NCBI RefSeq assembly: GCF_022760855.1
Contig: NZ_JAKTNR010000008.1
Coordinates: 48,204 to 112,203 of the forward strand
Direction: 5' to 3'
Length of the DNA stretch: 64,000 nt
Source of the DNA: Thermus albus
Lineage (GTDB): Bacteria > Deinococcota > Deinococci > Deinococcales > Thermaceae
Part shown: one piece after another, positions 39,156 to 48,275 of the stretch
Position numbering within the stretch: the first letter of the stretch is position 1
How the letters are laid out: each line of letters starts with the position of its first letter
Notes under the pieces: model-generated
Databases searched by the model: none
Seen by the model: only the letters and a program-made list of their open reading frames with translations
What the model was told of the DNA's origin: nothing
Made by a program: the position numbers and the translations under genes

Positions 39156-39752
39156 ATGAAGGCGCTCCTCATTGACTACGGCTCGGGGAATCTCCGGAGT
39201 GCGGCCAAGGCCCTGGAGGTGGCCGGCTTCCAGGTGGCCGTTTCCTCGGACCCCCGGGCCCACCTCGAGGCCAGCCTCCTGGTCCTTCCCGGCCAGGGGC
39301 ATTTCGGCCAGGTCATGCAGGCCTTCCGAAACAGCGGCTTTGTGGACAGGGTCTTGGCCCACCTGGAAAGGGGCCTTCCCTTCCTGGGCATCTGCGTGGG
39401 CATGCAGGTCCTGTACAAGGAAAGCGAGGAGGCCCCCGGGGTTAGGGGTTTGGGCCTGGTGGAAGGGGTGGTGAGGCGCTTTCCCCGGGGTCGGGTACCC
39501 CAGATGGGCTGGAACCGGGTGGGCTTTGCCGGGGCCTTCCAGGAGCTTTCGGGGCGCCACTTTTACTTCGCCAACTCCTACTATGGCCCCCTCACTCCCC
39601 ATGCCTTGGGCCAGGGGGAGTATGAGGGTACGCCCTTCACCGCCCTCCTGGCCAAGGACAACCTCCTTGCCCCCCAGTTTCACCCGGAAAAAAGCGGGAG
39701 GGCAGGGCTGGCCTTCCTGTCCTTAGCCCACCGCTACTTCCAGGTCCTCTAG
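39156..39752 (+). CDS. hisH: Imidazole glycerol phosphate synthase, glutaminase subunit
   Basis: HisH releases ammonia from glutamine for HisF. The 198-residue protein has the class I amidotransferase triad: Cys in LGICVGMQVLY, and His/Glu in APQFHPEKSG. DYGSGNL opens the protein. HisF is not adjacent. Its last 30 bases overlap the end of the converging sugar kinase gene. Confidence 0.93.
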   Translation: MKALLIDYGSGNLRSAAKALEVAGFQVAVSSDPRAHLEASLLVLPGQGHFGQVMQAFRNSGFVDRVLAHLERGLPFLGICVGMQVLYKESEEAPGVRGLGLVEGVVRRFPRGRVPQMGWNRVGFAGAFQELSGRHFYFANSYYGPLTPHALGQGEYEGTPFTALLAKDNLLAPQFHPEKSGRAGLAFLSLAHRYFQVL

Positions 39753-40643
39753 GCGGATGAGCCTGCCCTGGGCCCCGATGGCGGTGGCGGCCAGGGCCCC
39801 GGCCAGGTTGGCCAGCCTGCCCGCCTCCAAGGGGCTCTTTCCGCTCAGAATGGCGTGGGCGAAGGCGGCGGTGTAGGCATCCCCGGCCCCTGTGGAGTCC
39901 ACGATATCCTCCACGGGAAAGGGCTCAATGAGCTCCTCCCCTTCCGGGGTGACCACGATGGACCCCAGGGCCCCCACCTTGATGGCCAGATGGTGGAAAC
40001 CCTCTTCCCGCAGGCGGGCTACCCCCTCGGAAAGGGAGGAAGCCTGGGTCAGGGCCAGAAGCTCCGTCTGGTTCATGAGGAGCCAGCTTACCCCCCGGAG
40101 GTAACGCAAAAGCTCCTTGCCCGCTACCCGCACCGCCCCCGTCCCCAAATCGGCGAAGATGGGCATCTCCCGCTTGCGGGCGGCCTCGAGGACCTCCACC
40201 GCATAGCTGCGGCTGGGCCCTCCCACCAGGGCGTAGGCGGAGAGGGCCACGGCGTCCGCTTGGTCTAGGAAACGGGGCTTGAAGAGGGAGGGATCCAGGT
40301 AACGGCTTGCCCCCTCGGCGCTCACCATGGCCCTTTCCCCTCCTGGCACCAAAAGGATCAGCACCGAGCTGGTGGTGTGGTCGGGGTCCTCCTGAAGGTG
40401 CCTGAGGTCCACCCCTGCCTCCCGCACCCGGGAAAGGGCCAGCTCCGCGAAGGGGTCCTGCCCCACCCGGCCCGCCAGGTAGACCCGGTGGCCCAGGCTG
40501 GCCAGCTGCACCGCCAGGGTGGCTCCAGCGCCTCCTGGTTTCATCAGGGCGCGGCGGGAAGGAACCTCCTCCCCCGGCTCCGGTATGCGCTCTACGAAGA
40601 AGAGCAGGTCCACGGAAACGTCGCCCACCACGAAAAACCGCAT
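39723..40643 (-). CDS. PfkB-family sugar/nucleoside kinase
   Basis: The 306-residue ribokinase-type enzyme has the N-terminal signature GGAGATLAVQLASLG, a central DLGTGAVR and the C-terminal DSTGAGDAYTAAFAHAI with catalytic Asp. The substrate is not evident. ATG 40643 follows GGAGGCAAG. It converges on hisH with a 30-base overlap. Confidence 0.85.
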   Translation of the reverse strand: MRFFVVGDVSVDLLFFVERIPEPGEEVPSRRALMKPGGAGATLAVQLASLGHRVYLAGRVGQDPFAELALSRVREAGVDLRHLQEDPDHTTSSVLILLVPGGERAMVSAEGASRYLDPSLFKPRFLDQADAVALSAYALVGGPSRSYAVEVLEAARKREMPIFADLGTGAVRVAGKELLRYLRGVSWLLMNQTELLALTQASSLSEGVARLREEGFHHLAIKVGALGSIVVTPEGEELIEPFPVEDIVDSTGAGDAYTAAFAHAILSGKSPLEAGRLANLAGALAATAIGAQGRLIRLEDLEVAVG

Positions 40644-40835
40644 CTTGCCTCCTTCCCACAAGGCACAGGGTTTGCCCTTACTATAGCCCAAGGGCCCCGT
40701 TGCTTTGGGAGGAGTATACCTCAGGGTTATGAGAAGAATGTAACAAGTGGCCCCAAGAGGACGCCTCTACACCCCCTTATACCCTCTCTTCGCCATGCCC
40801 CCTGGGTGCCCAAGAACACCCGAAAGTACCGGGGC

Positions 40836-40906
40836 CCCCACCTTGGCGGGAGCCAAGGTGGGGTGGGATTACCGGGGCCCCCACCTTGGCGAAAGCCAAG
40901 GTGGGG
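40836..40906. repeat. Two copies of a Thermus intergenic hairpin repeat
   Basis: CCCCACCTTGGC and GCCAAGGTGGGG form 12-bp perfect stems at 40836-40863 (loop GGGA) and 40879-40906 (loop GAAA). The copies are in a 43-bp tandem unit beginning TACCGGGGC. A relative with a CCCT loop is at 50671-50698. It lies just downstream of the PaaK-like gene, so it may act as terminator. Bases 40644-40835 hold no gene. Confidence 0.8.
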
Positions 40907-40911
40907 TGGCA

Positions 40912-42048
40912 TTAGAAGCGCCGATCCACCACCAGGCCTCCTTCCAGCTCCCCCACCAGCTCCACCTCGTCCACCTTTAGGCCCGTGGCCTTGGTGATGG
41001 CCTCCAGAAGCCCGGCGGGCACCTTCTCCGCCTTAAGCCGAAGGACCAGCTTGTCCGTGCCCTCCAGCTTTCGTTCCACCACCACCTGGTAGCCCCTGGG
41101 GTCCAGGCCGAACCCGCCCAGGATGGGGGCCAGCTCCGTGGGGTAGAACTTTACCCCTTTCACCTTCACCATCTGGTCGGTGCGGCCAAAGACCCCCCGG
41201 GGTAGGACGGTGAGCCCTTCCCGCCTCTCGGCGATGGCCAAGTCCCCGGTGCGGAAGCGCACCATGGGCATGAGGGTGCGGCTTAGGGCGGTGACCACCA
41301 GCTCCCCCTTTTCCCCGTCAGGAACGGGCTTTAGGGTTTCCGGGTCCAGAACTTCCAGCACGGCCATCTCGGGGATCTCCCAAAGGCCATCCTTGGCGAG
41401 CTGCTCCCCGGCCACGATCCCCAGCTCGCTGGTGCCATAGGCATCCAGGGCGGTGCACCCCAAAAGGGCCTCCACCTTTTCTCGGAAACCGGGGACGGAG
41501 GTGAAGGGCTCGCCCCCTGCCAGAAGGAGGGCGAACCGCCCCCCCGCCTGGCCCACCTTGAGGGCGAAGGAGGGGTTGGTGACCAGCACGTCAAAGCCGT
41601 AGGCCTGGCCGATCTCGGCGATGCGGCTGGCCTCCCCGGGCCCATGGGGGAAGACCAGGTTCCCCGCCCGCCAAAGGGCTTGGTGGAAGAGCCACCCCCC
41701 GGCATACACGTGGTAGCTGAAGGCCACCAGCACCTTTTTCCCCGTGAGGCCAAGCCGCCGGTAGTGTTCCGCCAGGGCCTCGGTCTGGTAACGGAGGTCC
41801 TCCTGGGAGAGGTACTCCGGCATCCAGCCCATGAAAGGGCTCGGGGTCAGGTGCATGAGGCTGGCCCCTGTGGGCGGCCTGGGGTTTTCCTTAAGGTAGG
41901 CCACCCATTCCTCCCGGGTGGTGGGAGGAAGCTCCCCCAGGTTGTCCAGGGTGACCTCCTCCGGGTGGATTCCCCTAAGCTTCTCCCGGTAGACGGGGTG
42001 TTCCTTGGCCGCGCGCACCACCTCTTTGAGCCGAGCGTTCCGTTCCAT
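40912..42048 (-). CDS. PaaK-like AMP-forming CoA ligase
   Basis: The 378-residue protein resembles phenylacetate-CoA ligase type adenylating enzymes: LPPTTREEWVAYLKENP, YGTSELGIVAGE, MVRFRTGDLAI and GRTDQMVKVKGVKFYPTEL. It is somewhat shorter than typical PaaK (about 430). The carboxylate substrate cannot be deduced. It lies downstream of purK on the same strand by 37 bp. Confidence 0.8.
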   Translation of the reverse strand: MERNARLKEVVRAAKEHPVYREKLRGIHPEEVTLDNLGELPPTTREEWVAYLKENPRPPTGASLMHLTPSPFMGWMPEYLSQEDLRYQTEALAEHYRRLGLTGKKVLVAFSYHVYAGGWLFHQALWRAGNLVFPHGPGEASRIAEIGQAYGFDVLVTNPSFALKVGQAGGRFALLLAGGEPFTSVPGFREKVEALLGCTALDAYGTSELGIVAGEQLAKDGLWEIPEMAVLEVLDPETLKPVPDGEKGELVVTALSRTLMPMVRFRTGDLAIAERREGLTVLPRGVFGRTDQMVKVKGVKFYPTELAPILGGFGLDPRGYQVVVERKLEGTDKLVLRLKAEKVPAGLLEAITKATGLKVDEVELVGELEGGLVVDRRF

Positions 42049-42085
42049 GGATCGCCTCCTTCCGCTCCCGCAGGGAACACGGGGA

Positions 42086-43189
42086 TTATACCGGCTCAGG
42101 AGCCTGGGCCAGGGTGAGGAGATGGGGAAGGTCCTGGGCTAGGCCTTCCCAAGTGTCCCGCCGCAAGGTGATATGCCCCACCTTCCGCCCTGGGCGCACC
42201 GCCTTGCCGTACCAGTGGAGGTGGGCTCCAGCAAAGGCGAGGACCTGGGCGAAGTCGGGTTTGTGGCCAATGAGGTTGGCCATGGCGCTATGGCCCCTTG
42301 GGGCCGTGCTCCCCAAGGGGAGGCCCAAAAGGGCCCGGAGGTGGTTTTCAAACTGGCCGGTCTCGGCGCCCTCTATGGTCCAGTGGCCGGAGTTGTGGAC
42401 CCGGGGGGCCATCTCATTGAAGAGGAGCTCCCCTTCCACCTGGAAAAGCTCCAGGGCCAGAACCCCCACGTACCCCAGGGCCTCCATGGCCTTCTTGGCG
42501 TAGGTCTCGGCCTTTTCCTGGAGGGCTTGGGAGGTCCCGGGAGCCGGGGCCAGGGAGAGGCGCAGGATGCCCTCCTGGTGGCGGTTCTCCACCAGGGGGT
42601 AGAAGGCCAGCTCTCCGGTGCGGCTCCGCACTCCCAGGATGGAGAGCTCCCGGTCAAAGGGGATATGCCCCTCGAGGACCAATCCCCTTCCCCCCAGGGC
42701 CTGGAAGGCCTTGGGCGCCTCCTCCCAAGAGCCGATCCGCACCTGTCCTTTGCCGTCGTACCCGCCCTGGCGGGTCTTGAGGAGGGCGGGAAAGCCCAGG
42801 GCCCTCAGGCCCTCCTCCAGCTCCTCGAGGCTATCCACCGGGTGGAAGGGAGGGGTGGGTACCCCCAGGCCTTGCATAAAGGCCTTTTCCGCCAGGCGGT
42901 CCTGGGCCACCTCCAGGGCCTTGGGGGGAGGGAATACGGGAAGCCTCTTTGCCAAGAAGCGGGCCGCCTCCACGGGGACGTTCTCAAACTCGTAGGTGAC
43001 CAGGTCCAGCCCCTCGGCGAAGCGGCGAAGGGCCTTTTCGTCCAGGTAGTCACCCACCACGAGTTCCCCCACCTGCCCGGCGCAGGCCTCAGGGGAGGGG
43101 TCCAGGAAGCGGAAGGAAAGGCCCAAGGGATAGCCGGCCAGGGCCAGCATCCGGCCCAGCTGTCCCCCGCCCAGGATGCCTATCCTCAT
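42086..43189 (-). CDS. purK: 5-(carboxyamino)imidazole ribonucleotide synthase
   Basis: PurK carboxylates AIR with ATP and bicarbonate in purine synthesis. The 367-residue ATP-grasp protein starts [20 protein letters not shown] and has [34 protein letters not shown] and [18 protein letters not shown]. It overlaps purE by 4 bases. The adjacent SbtA/B bicarbonate system may supply its substrate. Confidence 0.95.
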   Translation of the reverse strand: MRIGILGGGQLGRMLALAGYPLGLSFRFLDPSPEACAGQVGELVVGDYLDEKALRRFAEGLDLVTYEFENVPVEAARFLAKRLPVFPPPKALEVAQDRLAEKAFMQGLGVPTPPFHPVDSLEELEEGLRALGFPALLKTRQGGYDGKGQVRIGSWEEAPKAFQALGGRGLVLEGHIPFDRELSILGVRSRTGELAFYPLVENRHQEGILRLSLAPAPGTSQALQEKAETYAKKAMEALGYVGVLALELFQVEGELLFNEMAPRVHNSGHWTIEGAETGQFENHLRALLGLPLGSTAPRGHSAMANLIGHKPDFAQVLAFAGAHLHWYGKAVRPGRKVGHITLRRDTWEGLAQDLPHLLTLAQAPEPV

Positions 43190-43680
43190 CCTTCCTCCCG
43201 GGGGTCGGGGTGGGCCAAGACGGCTTCGGTCTGGGCCTTCCGGTAGGCCTCGAGGCGCTCCATCACCTGGGGGTGGGAAAGCCCCACGATGCTGGCGGCA
43301 AGCAGGGCCGCGTTCACCGCCCCCGCCTTGCCGATGGCCAGGGTGCCCACGGGGACGCCCGCCGGCATCTGCACCATGGAGAGGAGGGAGTCCAGGCCCT
43401 TTAAGGCCTTGCTCTCCACCGGTACCCCCAGCACGGGCAGGGGGGTGTGGGCGGCGGTCATCCCCGGGAGGTGGGCCGCCCCACCCGCTCCAGCGATGAT
43501 CACCAAAAGCCCCCGCTCCTTGGCGGTTTTGGCGTACTCCGCCATGAGGTCCGGGGTGCGGTGGGCGGAGACCACCCGCACCTCATAGGGAACCCCTAGG
43601 GCCTCGAGGGTCTCCGCCGCATGGCGCAGGGTTTCCCAGTCGGACTTAGAACCCATGATAACGCCCACCAAAGGCCGCAT
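43186..43680 (-). CDS. purE: N5-CAIR mutase
   Basis: PurE moves the carboxyl group from N5 to C4 of CAIR. The 164-residue protein has [42 protein letters not shown] and [23 protein letters not shown] 43680 is used: TACAAT lies 8 nt upstream and the first in-frame start (TTG 43698) would be in the promoter. Confidence 0.95.
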   Translation of the reverse strand: MRPLVGVIMGSKSDWETLRHAAETLEALGVPYEVRVVSAHRTPDLMAEYAKTAKERGLLVIIAGAGGAAHLPGMTAAHTPLPVLGVPVESKALKGLDSLLSMVQMPAGVPVGTLAIGKAGAVNAALLAASIVGLSHPQVMERLEAYRKAQTEAVLAHPDPREEG

Positions 43681-43727
43681 CGTACCGGATTGTACCAAGC
43701 CTTCCCCCTCGTGGTAAAAGGCAGGCC

Positions 43728-44684
43728 ATGGATGCCTTGGAACTGCTTCGGCTCAACCTCCTTTCCCCCATGGTGCTGGCCTTCGCCCTGGGGGTGGCGG
43801 CCCGGCTTCTCAAGAGCGACCTGGCCTTTCCCGAGGCCCTGTACACGGCCCTATCCATCTACCTGCTCTTCGCCATCGGCTTCAAAGGGGGGGTGGAGCT
43901 TTCCAAGACCCCCGTGGCCACCCTGCTCCTTCCCGCCTTGGCCACCCTGGGCCTGGGGATGTTCCGCCCCCTTTCCAGCTATTTTCTGGCCCGCCGCTTT
44001 CTCACCCTCGGCCGGGTGGATGCCGGGGCCTTGGCCGCCCATTACGGTTCGGTCTCTGCGGTGACCTTTTTGGCGGCCCTCACCTTTGCCCAAGGGGTGG
44101 GCCACAGGCCCGAGGGCTTCTTGCCCACCCTGGTGGCCCTTTTGGAGGTGCCGGGTATCGTGGTGGCCCTGCTCTTGGCCAAGCGGGGAGGTGGGAACCT
44201 GGGTGACGCCTTCCAGGAGGTCCTTACCGGGAGGAGCGTGGTCCTCCTGGTGGGAGGGCTTCTCATCGGGGCCCTTTCCGGGGAGGAGGGGATGGACCGG
44301 GTAAAACCCTTTTTTGTGGATCCCTTCTATGGGGTCCTCACCCTTTTCCTGCTGGATCTGGGGATGGTGGCGGCCTCGAGGTTCGCTGCCCTAAAACAGG
44401 TGGGCTTCCGCCTGGTCCTCTATGGCATCCTCCTGCCCATCTTCCATGGGGCCATCGGGGTGTATCTCGGGCATTGGGTGGGGCTTTCCGTGGGAGGAGC
44501 AACGGTTTTGGGGGCCATGGCCGCCAGCAGCAGCTATATCGCCGCCCCCGCCGCCGTGCGCATCGCCTTGCCGGAGGCCAATCCCAGCCTGTACCTCACC
44601 GCCAGCTTGGCGGTGACCTTTCCCTTTAACCTGGTCTTGGGCATCCCCATCTACCACGCCCTAACCCAGTGGATCGGGGGGTGA
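43728..44684 (+). CDS. sbtA: Sodium-dependent bicarbonate transporter SbtA-like
   Basis: The 318-residue membrane protein has about ten membrane segments in two inverted repeats, the SbtA (DUF897) layout. Typical pieces are [30 protein letters not shown] and [24 protein letters not shown]-like gene follows after 3 bp. SbtA takes up bicarbonate with sodium, suited to anaplerosis and purine carboxylation. Confidence 0.88.
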   Translation: MDALELLRLNLLSPMVLAFALGVAARLLKSDLAFPEALYTALSIYLLFAIGFKGGVELSKTPVATLLLPALATLGLGMFRPLSSYFLARRFLTLGRVDAGALAAHYGSVSAVTFLAALTFAQGVGHRPEGFLPTLVALLEVPGIVVALLLAKRGGGNLGDAFQEVLTGRSVVLLVGGLLIGALSGEEGMDRVKPFFVDPFYGVLTLFLLDLGMVAASRFAALKQVGFRLVLYGILLPIFHGAIGVYLGHWVGLSVGGATVLGAMAASSSYIAAPAAVRIALPEANPSLYLTASLAVTFPFNLVLGIPIYHALTQWIGG

Positions 44685-44687
44685 AAC

Positions 44688-44990
44688 ATGGACCTGAAGC
44701 CCTTAAAGCTGGTGACCATCGTGGCCGAGAGCATCCTGGAGAAGAAGCTGGTGGAGGAGATCAAGCGCCTGGGGGCCAAAGGGTACACCATCGTGCCCGC
44801 CAGGGGGGAGGGCTCGAGGGGCATGCGCAGCCTGGACTGGGAGGGGCAGAACATCCGCTTGGAGACCATTGTCCCCGAGGAGGTGGCCCTCCGCATCCTA
44901 GCCCGGCTGCAGGAGGCCTACTTCCCCCACTATGCCGTGATCGCCTATGTGGAGAACGTTTGGGTGGTGCGGGGGGAGAAATACGTGTAG
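44688..44990 (+). CDS. sbtB: PII-like SbtB regulator
   Basis: The 100-residue protein has a PII-type ferredoxin fold: KLVTIVAESILEKKLVEEIK, GAKGYTIVPARGEGSRG and the C-terminal strand VIAYVENVWVVRGEKYV. SbtB binds adenine nucleotides and gates SbtA. It is coupled to sbtA. Confidence 0.85.
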   Translation: MDLKPLKLVTIVAESILEKKLVEEIKRLGAKGYTIVPARGEGSRGMRSLDWEGQNIRLETIVPEEVALRILARLQEAYFPHYAVIAYVENVWVVRGEKYV

Positions 44991-45007
44991 GCGGGATTCA
45001 AGGCGCT

Positions 45008-45538
45008 TTAGCCCCCAGGTTTTCGCCGCAAAAGGGCAAGGGCAAGCAGCAGGAGGAGGACGGGCCACAGCAACCAAGCGGGAAGCCTTTCCCCCACCAA
45101 GTAGGCTAGGAGCACCAGGCCTTGGGTCCAAAGAAGGCTTCCCAGAGCGGCGAGGGCCAGGTAGGGTAGCCAGGGAAAGCCCAGGGCCCCGAGCAAGAAG
45201 GGCACCGCGGTGCGCAGGCCCGGCACGGAGGGGGCAACCAGCAAGGCCGAAGGGCCAAAACGGTTTAGGAGTCTGGTGGCCTGCTGCCTTAGCCTTTCGG
45301 GGAAGCGTTTTATCACCTTAGGGCCCAGGATCCGCCCCAGTCCGTACCCCATTCCGTGCCCCAGGTAGCTTCCCAGGAGGAGGATGGGGAGCAAGGGGAA
45401 GAGGGCCAGCCTTCCCTCCCCGGCCAGGGCTCCTAGGGCCAAGAGGAGGGTATCCCCTCCGGGTACAAAGAGGCCGAAGGGGAAGCCCACCTCCAGGAAG
45501 AGGAGTAGGGCTGGGAGAAGGTAGGTCCAAAAGTTCAT
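45008..45538 (-). CDS. DedA-family membrane protein
   Basis: The 176-residue protein has four to five membrane segments and DedA motifs FPFGLFVPGGDTLL, GSYLGHGMGYGLGR and RFGPSALLVAPSVPGLRT. DedA proteins are thought to move phospholipid head groups or keep membrane potential. It lies one base after the TerC-like gene in the same operon, so the Mn2+ riboswitch may control it too. Confidence 0.85.
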   Translation of the reverse strand: MNFWTYLLPALLLFLEVGFPFGLFVPGGDTLLLALGALAGEGRLALFPLLPILLLGSYLGHGMGYGLGRILGPKVIKRFPERLRQQATRLLNRFGPSALLVAPSVPGLRTAVPFLLGALGFPWLPYLALAALGSLLWTQGLVLLAYLVGERLPAWLLWPVLLLLLALALLRRKPGG

Positions 45539-45539
45539 C

Positions 45540-46235
45540 TCAGGAGGGTTGGACCGCTGGCTTACGCAGGGCCCAGAGGCTTCCCAAAAGGAGCATCCCC
45601 AGGATGAAGAGGCTAAAGGTCTCCTTGTCCAGGCCCACCACCAGCTCGGGGCGGTGGAGGACCTCCTTCATCAGCTTGTCCCAGCCGCCCAGGAGGAGCT
45701 TAACCCCGGCAAGCCCCACCACCCCATAGGCCAGGTGCTTGAACCGGGGGTAGCGGTCCAGGAGGGAGACCACCAGGCTGGCTAGCATCCTGAGGGCCAG
45801 TATTCCTAAGAAGACCCCGGTGTAGATGACCCAAAGCTTGTCGGAAAGGGCCACGGCCACCAGCACCGAGTCCACGGCAAAGGCCAGGTCCATGACCTCC
45901 ACCTGGGCTACCGTCTTCCAGAACTGGGTGGCGCTCACCGCTAGGGGAGGTGGGGCGTGGGCGTCCTCGGGTTTCAGGAAGTGCCTGAGGGCGATGTAGA
46001 GGAGATAGGCGGCTCCAAGGACCTGAACCCACCACAGCTTTATGACCAGGGCAGCAAAGAGAAGGGCCAGGCCCCGAAGCACGTAGGCCCCCAGGATGCC
46101 GTAGAAAAGGGCTTTTCGCCTCAGGTGAACGGGTAGCTTTTGGACGATGACCCCCAGGATCAGGGCGTTATCAGCGGAGAGGATCACCTCCAGGGCCACC
46201 AGGATGAGGATCACGGAGAGAACGCTACCTTCCAT
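45540..46235 (-). CDS. TerC-family Mn2+ exporter-like protein
   Basis: The 231-residue protein has seven or more membrane segments and TerC motifs EVILSADNALILGVIVQKLP and MDLAFAVDSVLVAVALSD, with acidic residues in the membrane. Relatives under the yybP-ykoY riboswitch export Mn2+ or load it onto exported enzymes. GGGAGGTTGAC precedes ATG 46235. The riboswitch at 46240-46362 supports manganese handling. Confidence 0.88.
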   Translation of the reverse strand: MEGSVLSVILILVALEVILSADNALILGVIVQKLPVHLRRKALFYGILGAYVLRGLALLFAALVIKLWWVQVLGAAYLLYIALRHFLKPEDAHAPPPLAVSATQFWKTVAQVEVMDLAFAVDSVLVAVALSDKLWVIYTGVFLGILALRMLASLVVSLLDRYPRFKHLAYGVVGLAGVKLLLGGWDKLMKEVLHRPELVVGLDKETFSLFILGMLLLGSLWALRKPAVQPS

Positions 46236-46239
46236 GTCA

Positions 46240-46362
46240 ACCTCCCAAAAAGATAAAGACCACCGCTTCCTGCGGTGGTCTCGCCCGGGCTTTCTGCCCC
46301 CAGCCCCCGGGGCTTAGGCCCGTCCTGACGGAAGGCTGGTATTGGGGCTACTCCCCAACCGG
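46240..46362 (-). ncRNA. yybP-ykoY manganese riboswitch
   Basis: On the minus strand the leader of the TerC-like gene holds the family marks GGGGAGTAGC (near 46356-46347) and CCCGGGCGAGACC (ending near 46277), joined by long paired stems. It ends in a terminator hairpin, AGACCACCGC / GCGGTGGTCT (46257-46281), then TTTATCTTTTT. GAGACC is shared by aptamer and hairpin, so Mn2+ binding would release the terminator and switch on the exporter. Confidence 0.85.
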
Positions 46363-46451
46363 GGATATTGTGGCACATTTGCCCTCTTTTATCCAGGGGG
46401 AAGGTGAGCTTGGCTAGGCAAAGGGCTGGAAGGCAGGGTATCCTTGGGGGT

Positions 46452-46820
46452 ATGGACGAGCGCCAGGAAGCCTTACCCGAAGGGGAAAAGGCATCTGGGG
46501 AGGGTTTGCCCACCAAGGAGCAGGTCCTCGAGGCCCTGAAGGTGGTCTACGACCCCGAGATTCCCGTGAACATCGTGGATCTGGGTCTGGTCTACGACGT
46601 GGAAATCCATGAAAACGGGGTGGTGGACCTCACCATGACCCTCACCGCCATCGGCTGTCCGGCCCAGGACATGGTGAAGGCCGATGCGGAGATGGCGGTG
46701 ATGCGCCTGCCCGGGGTACAGGGGGTGAACGTGGAGTTCGTCTGGACCCCTCCCTGGACCCCTGCCCGCATGACCGAGGAGGGCAAGCGCATGATGCGGA
46801 TGTTTGGGTTCAACGTGTAG
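46452..46820 (+). CDS. sufT: SufT/MIP18 (DUF59) iron-sulfur assembly protein
   Basis: The 122-residue protein matches the MIP18 family: EQVLEALKVVYDPEIPVNIV, DLGLVYDVEI, TLTAIGCPAQDMV with the conserved Cys, and FVWTPPWTPARMTEEGKR. The family aids Fe-S maturation. TATCCT (46439-46444) ends 7 nt before ATG 46452, which indicates a leaderless transcript divergent from the riboswitch. Confidence 0.88.
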   Translation: MDERQEALPEGEKASGEGLPTKEQVLEALKVVYDPEIPVNIVDLGLVYDVEIHENGVVDLTMTLTAIGCPAQDMVKADAEMAVMRLPGVQGVNVEFVWTPPWTPARMTEEGKRMMRMFGFNV

Positions 46821-46875
46821 GCGGCCTACCCCTTTCCCTGCCTCGCCGGGAGGGGTTTCCCCCACCTCGGCGGCT

Positions 46876-47316
46876 TCACCCAAGGCTGCCCTCTTCCGTC
46901 TTATCCCGGGCTTGGCCTGGGCGCACCACCACGGTATCGGCGATGAGGTCATGCCAGGCCTGGCGCCTGGGATGGAAAAAGGCCCACAGGTAGCCCAGGA
47001 GAAGGGGGAGGGTGGAGAGGGTCTTGCCGATCACCTCCCGTATGAAGGCGGTGAGCCAGTCCACGGGTTGGCCGTCCGTGCGGACCACCCTGAGGCCCAG
47101 GGCCATTTTTCCTGGGGTAGCCCCATACAAAGCGGTGAAGATCACGTAGTAGGCCCAGCTGGGTAGCCAGTTGAAGAGGAAATCCTGGAGGAAGGTGGTG
47201 CTTGCCGTCAAGGGGTTGATACCGGCAAGGGTCATTAAAAGAAAACTCAGGGGCACCAGGATAAGCCCGTCTATGAGGGAGGCTAGGAGCCGGCGCCAGG
47301 GGCTTGCGATCACCAT
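46876..47316 (-). CDS. RDD-family membrane protein
   Basis: The 146-residue protein has the RDD start (SPWRRLLASLIDGLILVPLS), three membrane segments, TPGKMALGLRVVRTDG and RRQAWHDLIADTVVV. The function of the family is unclear; some are ion exchangers. It overlaps the sppA stop by 7 bases, so both form one operon. Confidence 0.88.
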   Translation of the reverse strand: MVIASPWRRLLASLIDGLILVPLSFLLMTLAGINPLTASTTFLQDFLFNWLPSWAYYVIFTALYGATPGKMALGLRVVRTDGQPVDWLTAFIREVIGKTLSTLPLLLGYLWAFFHPRRQAWHDLIADTVVVRPGQARDKTEEGSLG

Positions 47317-48242
47317 AGGCCACCCCCCAGGTAGCGGTACTCGAGGCGGAACCCTTTCCGGCCGAGCAAGGAAACCAGCTGCTCGGTTTCCGAGGAAAGG
47401 CCCAGGGGAAAGCTCTCGCCCAGGAGCTCGTCCAAAAGTCCCTTGGGTTTTTTATAACGCACCAGGCGAAACTCCGCCAGGCCGGCCAGCTCTGCAGCGC
47501 GCCTGGCGGCGTCCTCCAGGTAGCCTTCCCGGTCCGCAAGTCCCAGGGCGATGGCCTGGGCTCCCGAGTAAATGCGGCCATCGGCCAGGAGCCGCACCCT
47601 CTCCGGGGAAAGGCGCCTTCCTTCGCTAACCCTGGCCAGAAAAAGCCGGTACGCCTCCCGCATATAGCCCTGGAGGATGGCTTGCTCCTCGGGGGTGAGG
47701 GGCCTTAGGCCAGAACCCATGTCCTTGAGCCTTCCTTCCTTAAGAACTTTCACTTGGACGCCCAGTTTGGCCAACAAACCCTGGACCTGGGGGAGGGTGG
47801 CGATGACCCCGATGGAGCCGGTGATGGCCGTGGCCGGGGTAAAGATTTCCCGGGCGGCGGTGGCCACATAGTAGCCCCCGCTGGCGGCCACCGTGCCGAA
47901 GGCGGCCACCAGGGGCTTTGCCTGGGCCAGGCCCTTTAGGGCCCGGTGGATGGCCTCGGTTTCCGTTACGCTACCCCCAGGGCTGTCCACGAAGAGGACG
48001 GCGGCCCGGATGCTTTGGTCCTCCTGGGCCTGGCGGATCTTGGATAGGAGGTCCTCGAGGTCTTTTCCCGCGGGGATACTCCCCGCCACTTCCAGGAGGA
48101 CCACTTTTTCGCCGCGGCCATATAGGGTGGTTTCCCGCCAGGGATGGTCGGTTTCCCGGGATTGGGTTAGGCGCCCCAGGCCCACCACCAGAAGGGCCAC
48201 CATCAGGAAAAGGAGAAGGGCTAGCCAACGCTTTCGGTTCAT
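47310..48242 (-). CDS. sppA: Signal peptide peptidase SppA (short form)
   Basis: The 310-residue enzyme degrades cleaved signal peptides. It has an N-terminal membrane anchor (about 7-23) and a ClpP-like fold with [20 protein letters not shown], Ser121 in AASGGYYVA and Lys173 in RLKDMGS, 52 residues apart as in the B. subtilis enzyme. ATG 48242 gives the membrane anchor directly; the first in-frame start is 43 residues earlier, within the divergent gene. Confidence 0.9.
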   Translation of the reverse strand: MNRKRWLALLLFLMVALLVVGLGRLTQSRETDHPWRETTLYGRGEKVVLLEVAGSIPAGKDLEDLLSKIRQAQEDQSIRAAVLFVDSPGGSVTETEAIHRALKGLAQAKPLVAAFGTVAASGGYYVATAAREIFTPATAITGSIGVIATLPQVQGLLAKLGVQVKVLKEGRLKDMGSGLRPLTPEEQAILQGYMREAYRLFLARVSEGRRLSPERVRLLADGRIYSGAQAIALGLADREGYLEDAARRAAELAGLAEFRLVRYKKPKGLLDELLGESFPLGLSSETEQLVSLLGRKGFRLEYRYLGGGLW

Positions 48243-48275
48243 GGTTCCGAGGTAGCACAAGGGTATGCTGAGCCT

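Noticed and set aside
42173..43246. Plus-strand frame of 357 codons
   Set aside because: It is a shadow of purK, which has all ATP-grasp motifs.
46211..46516. Minus-strand frame over the TerC leader
   Set aside because: The sequence is explained by the riboswitch aptamer and terminator.
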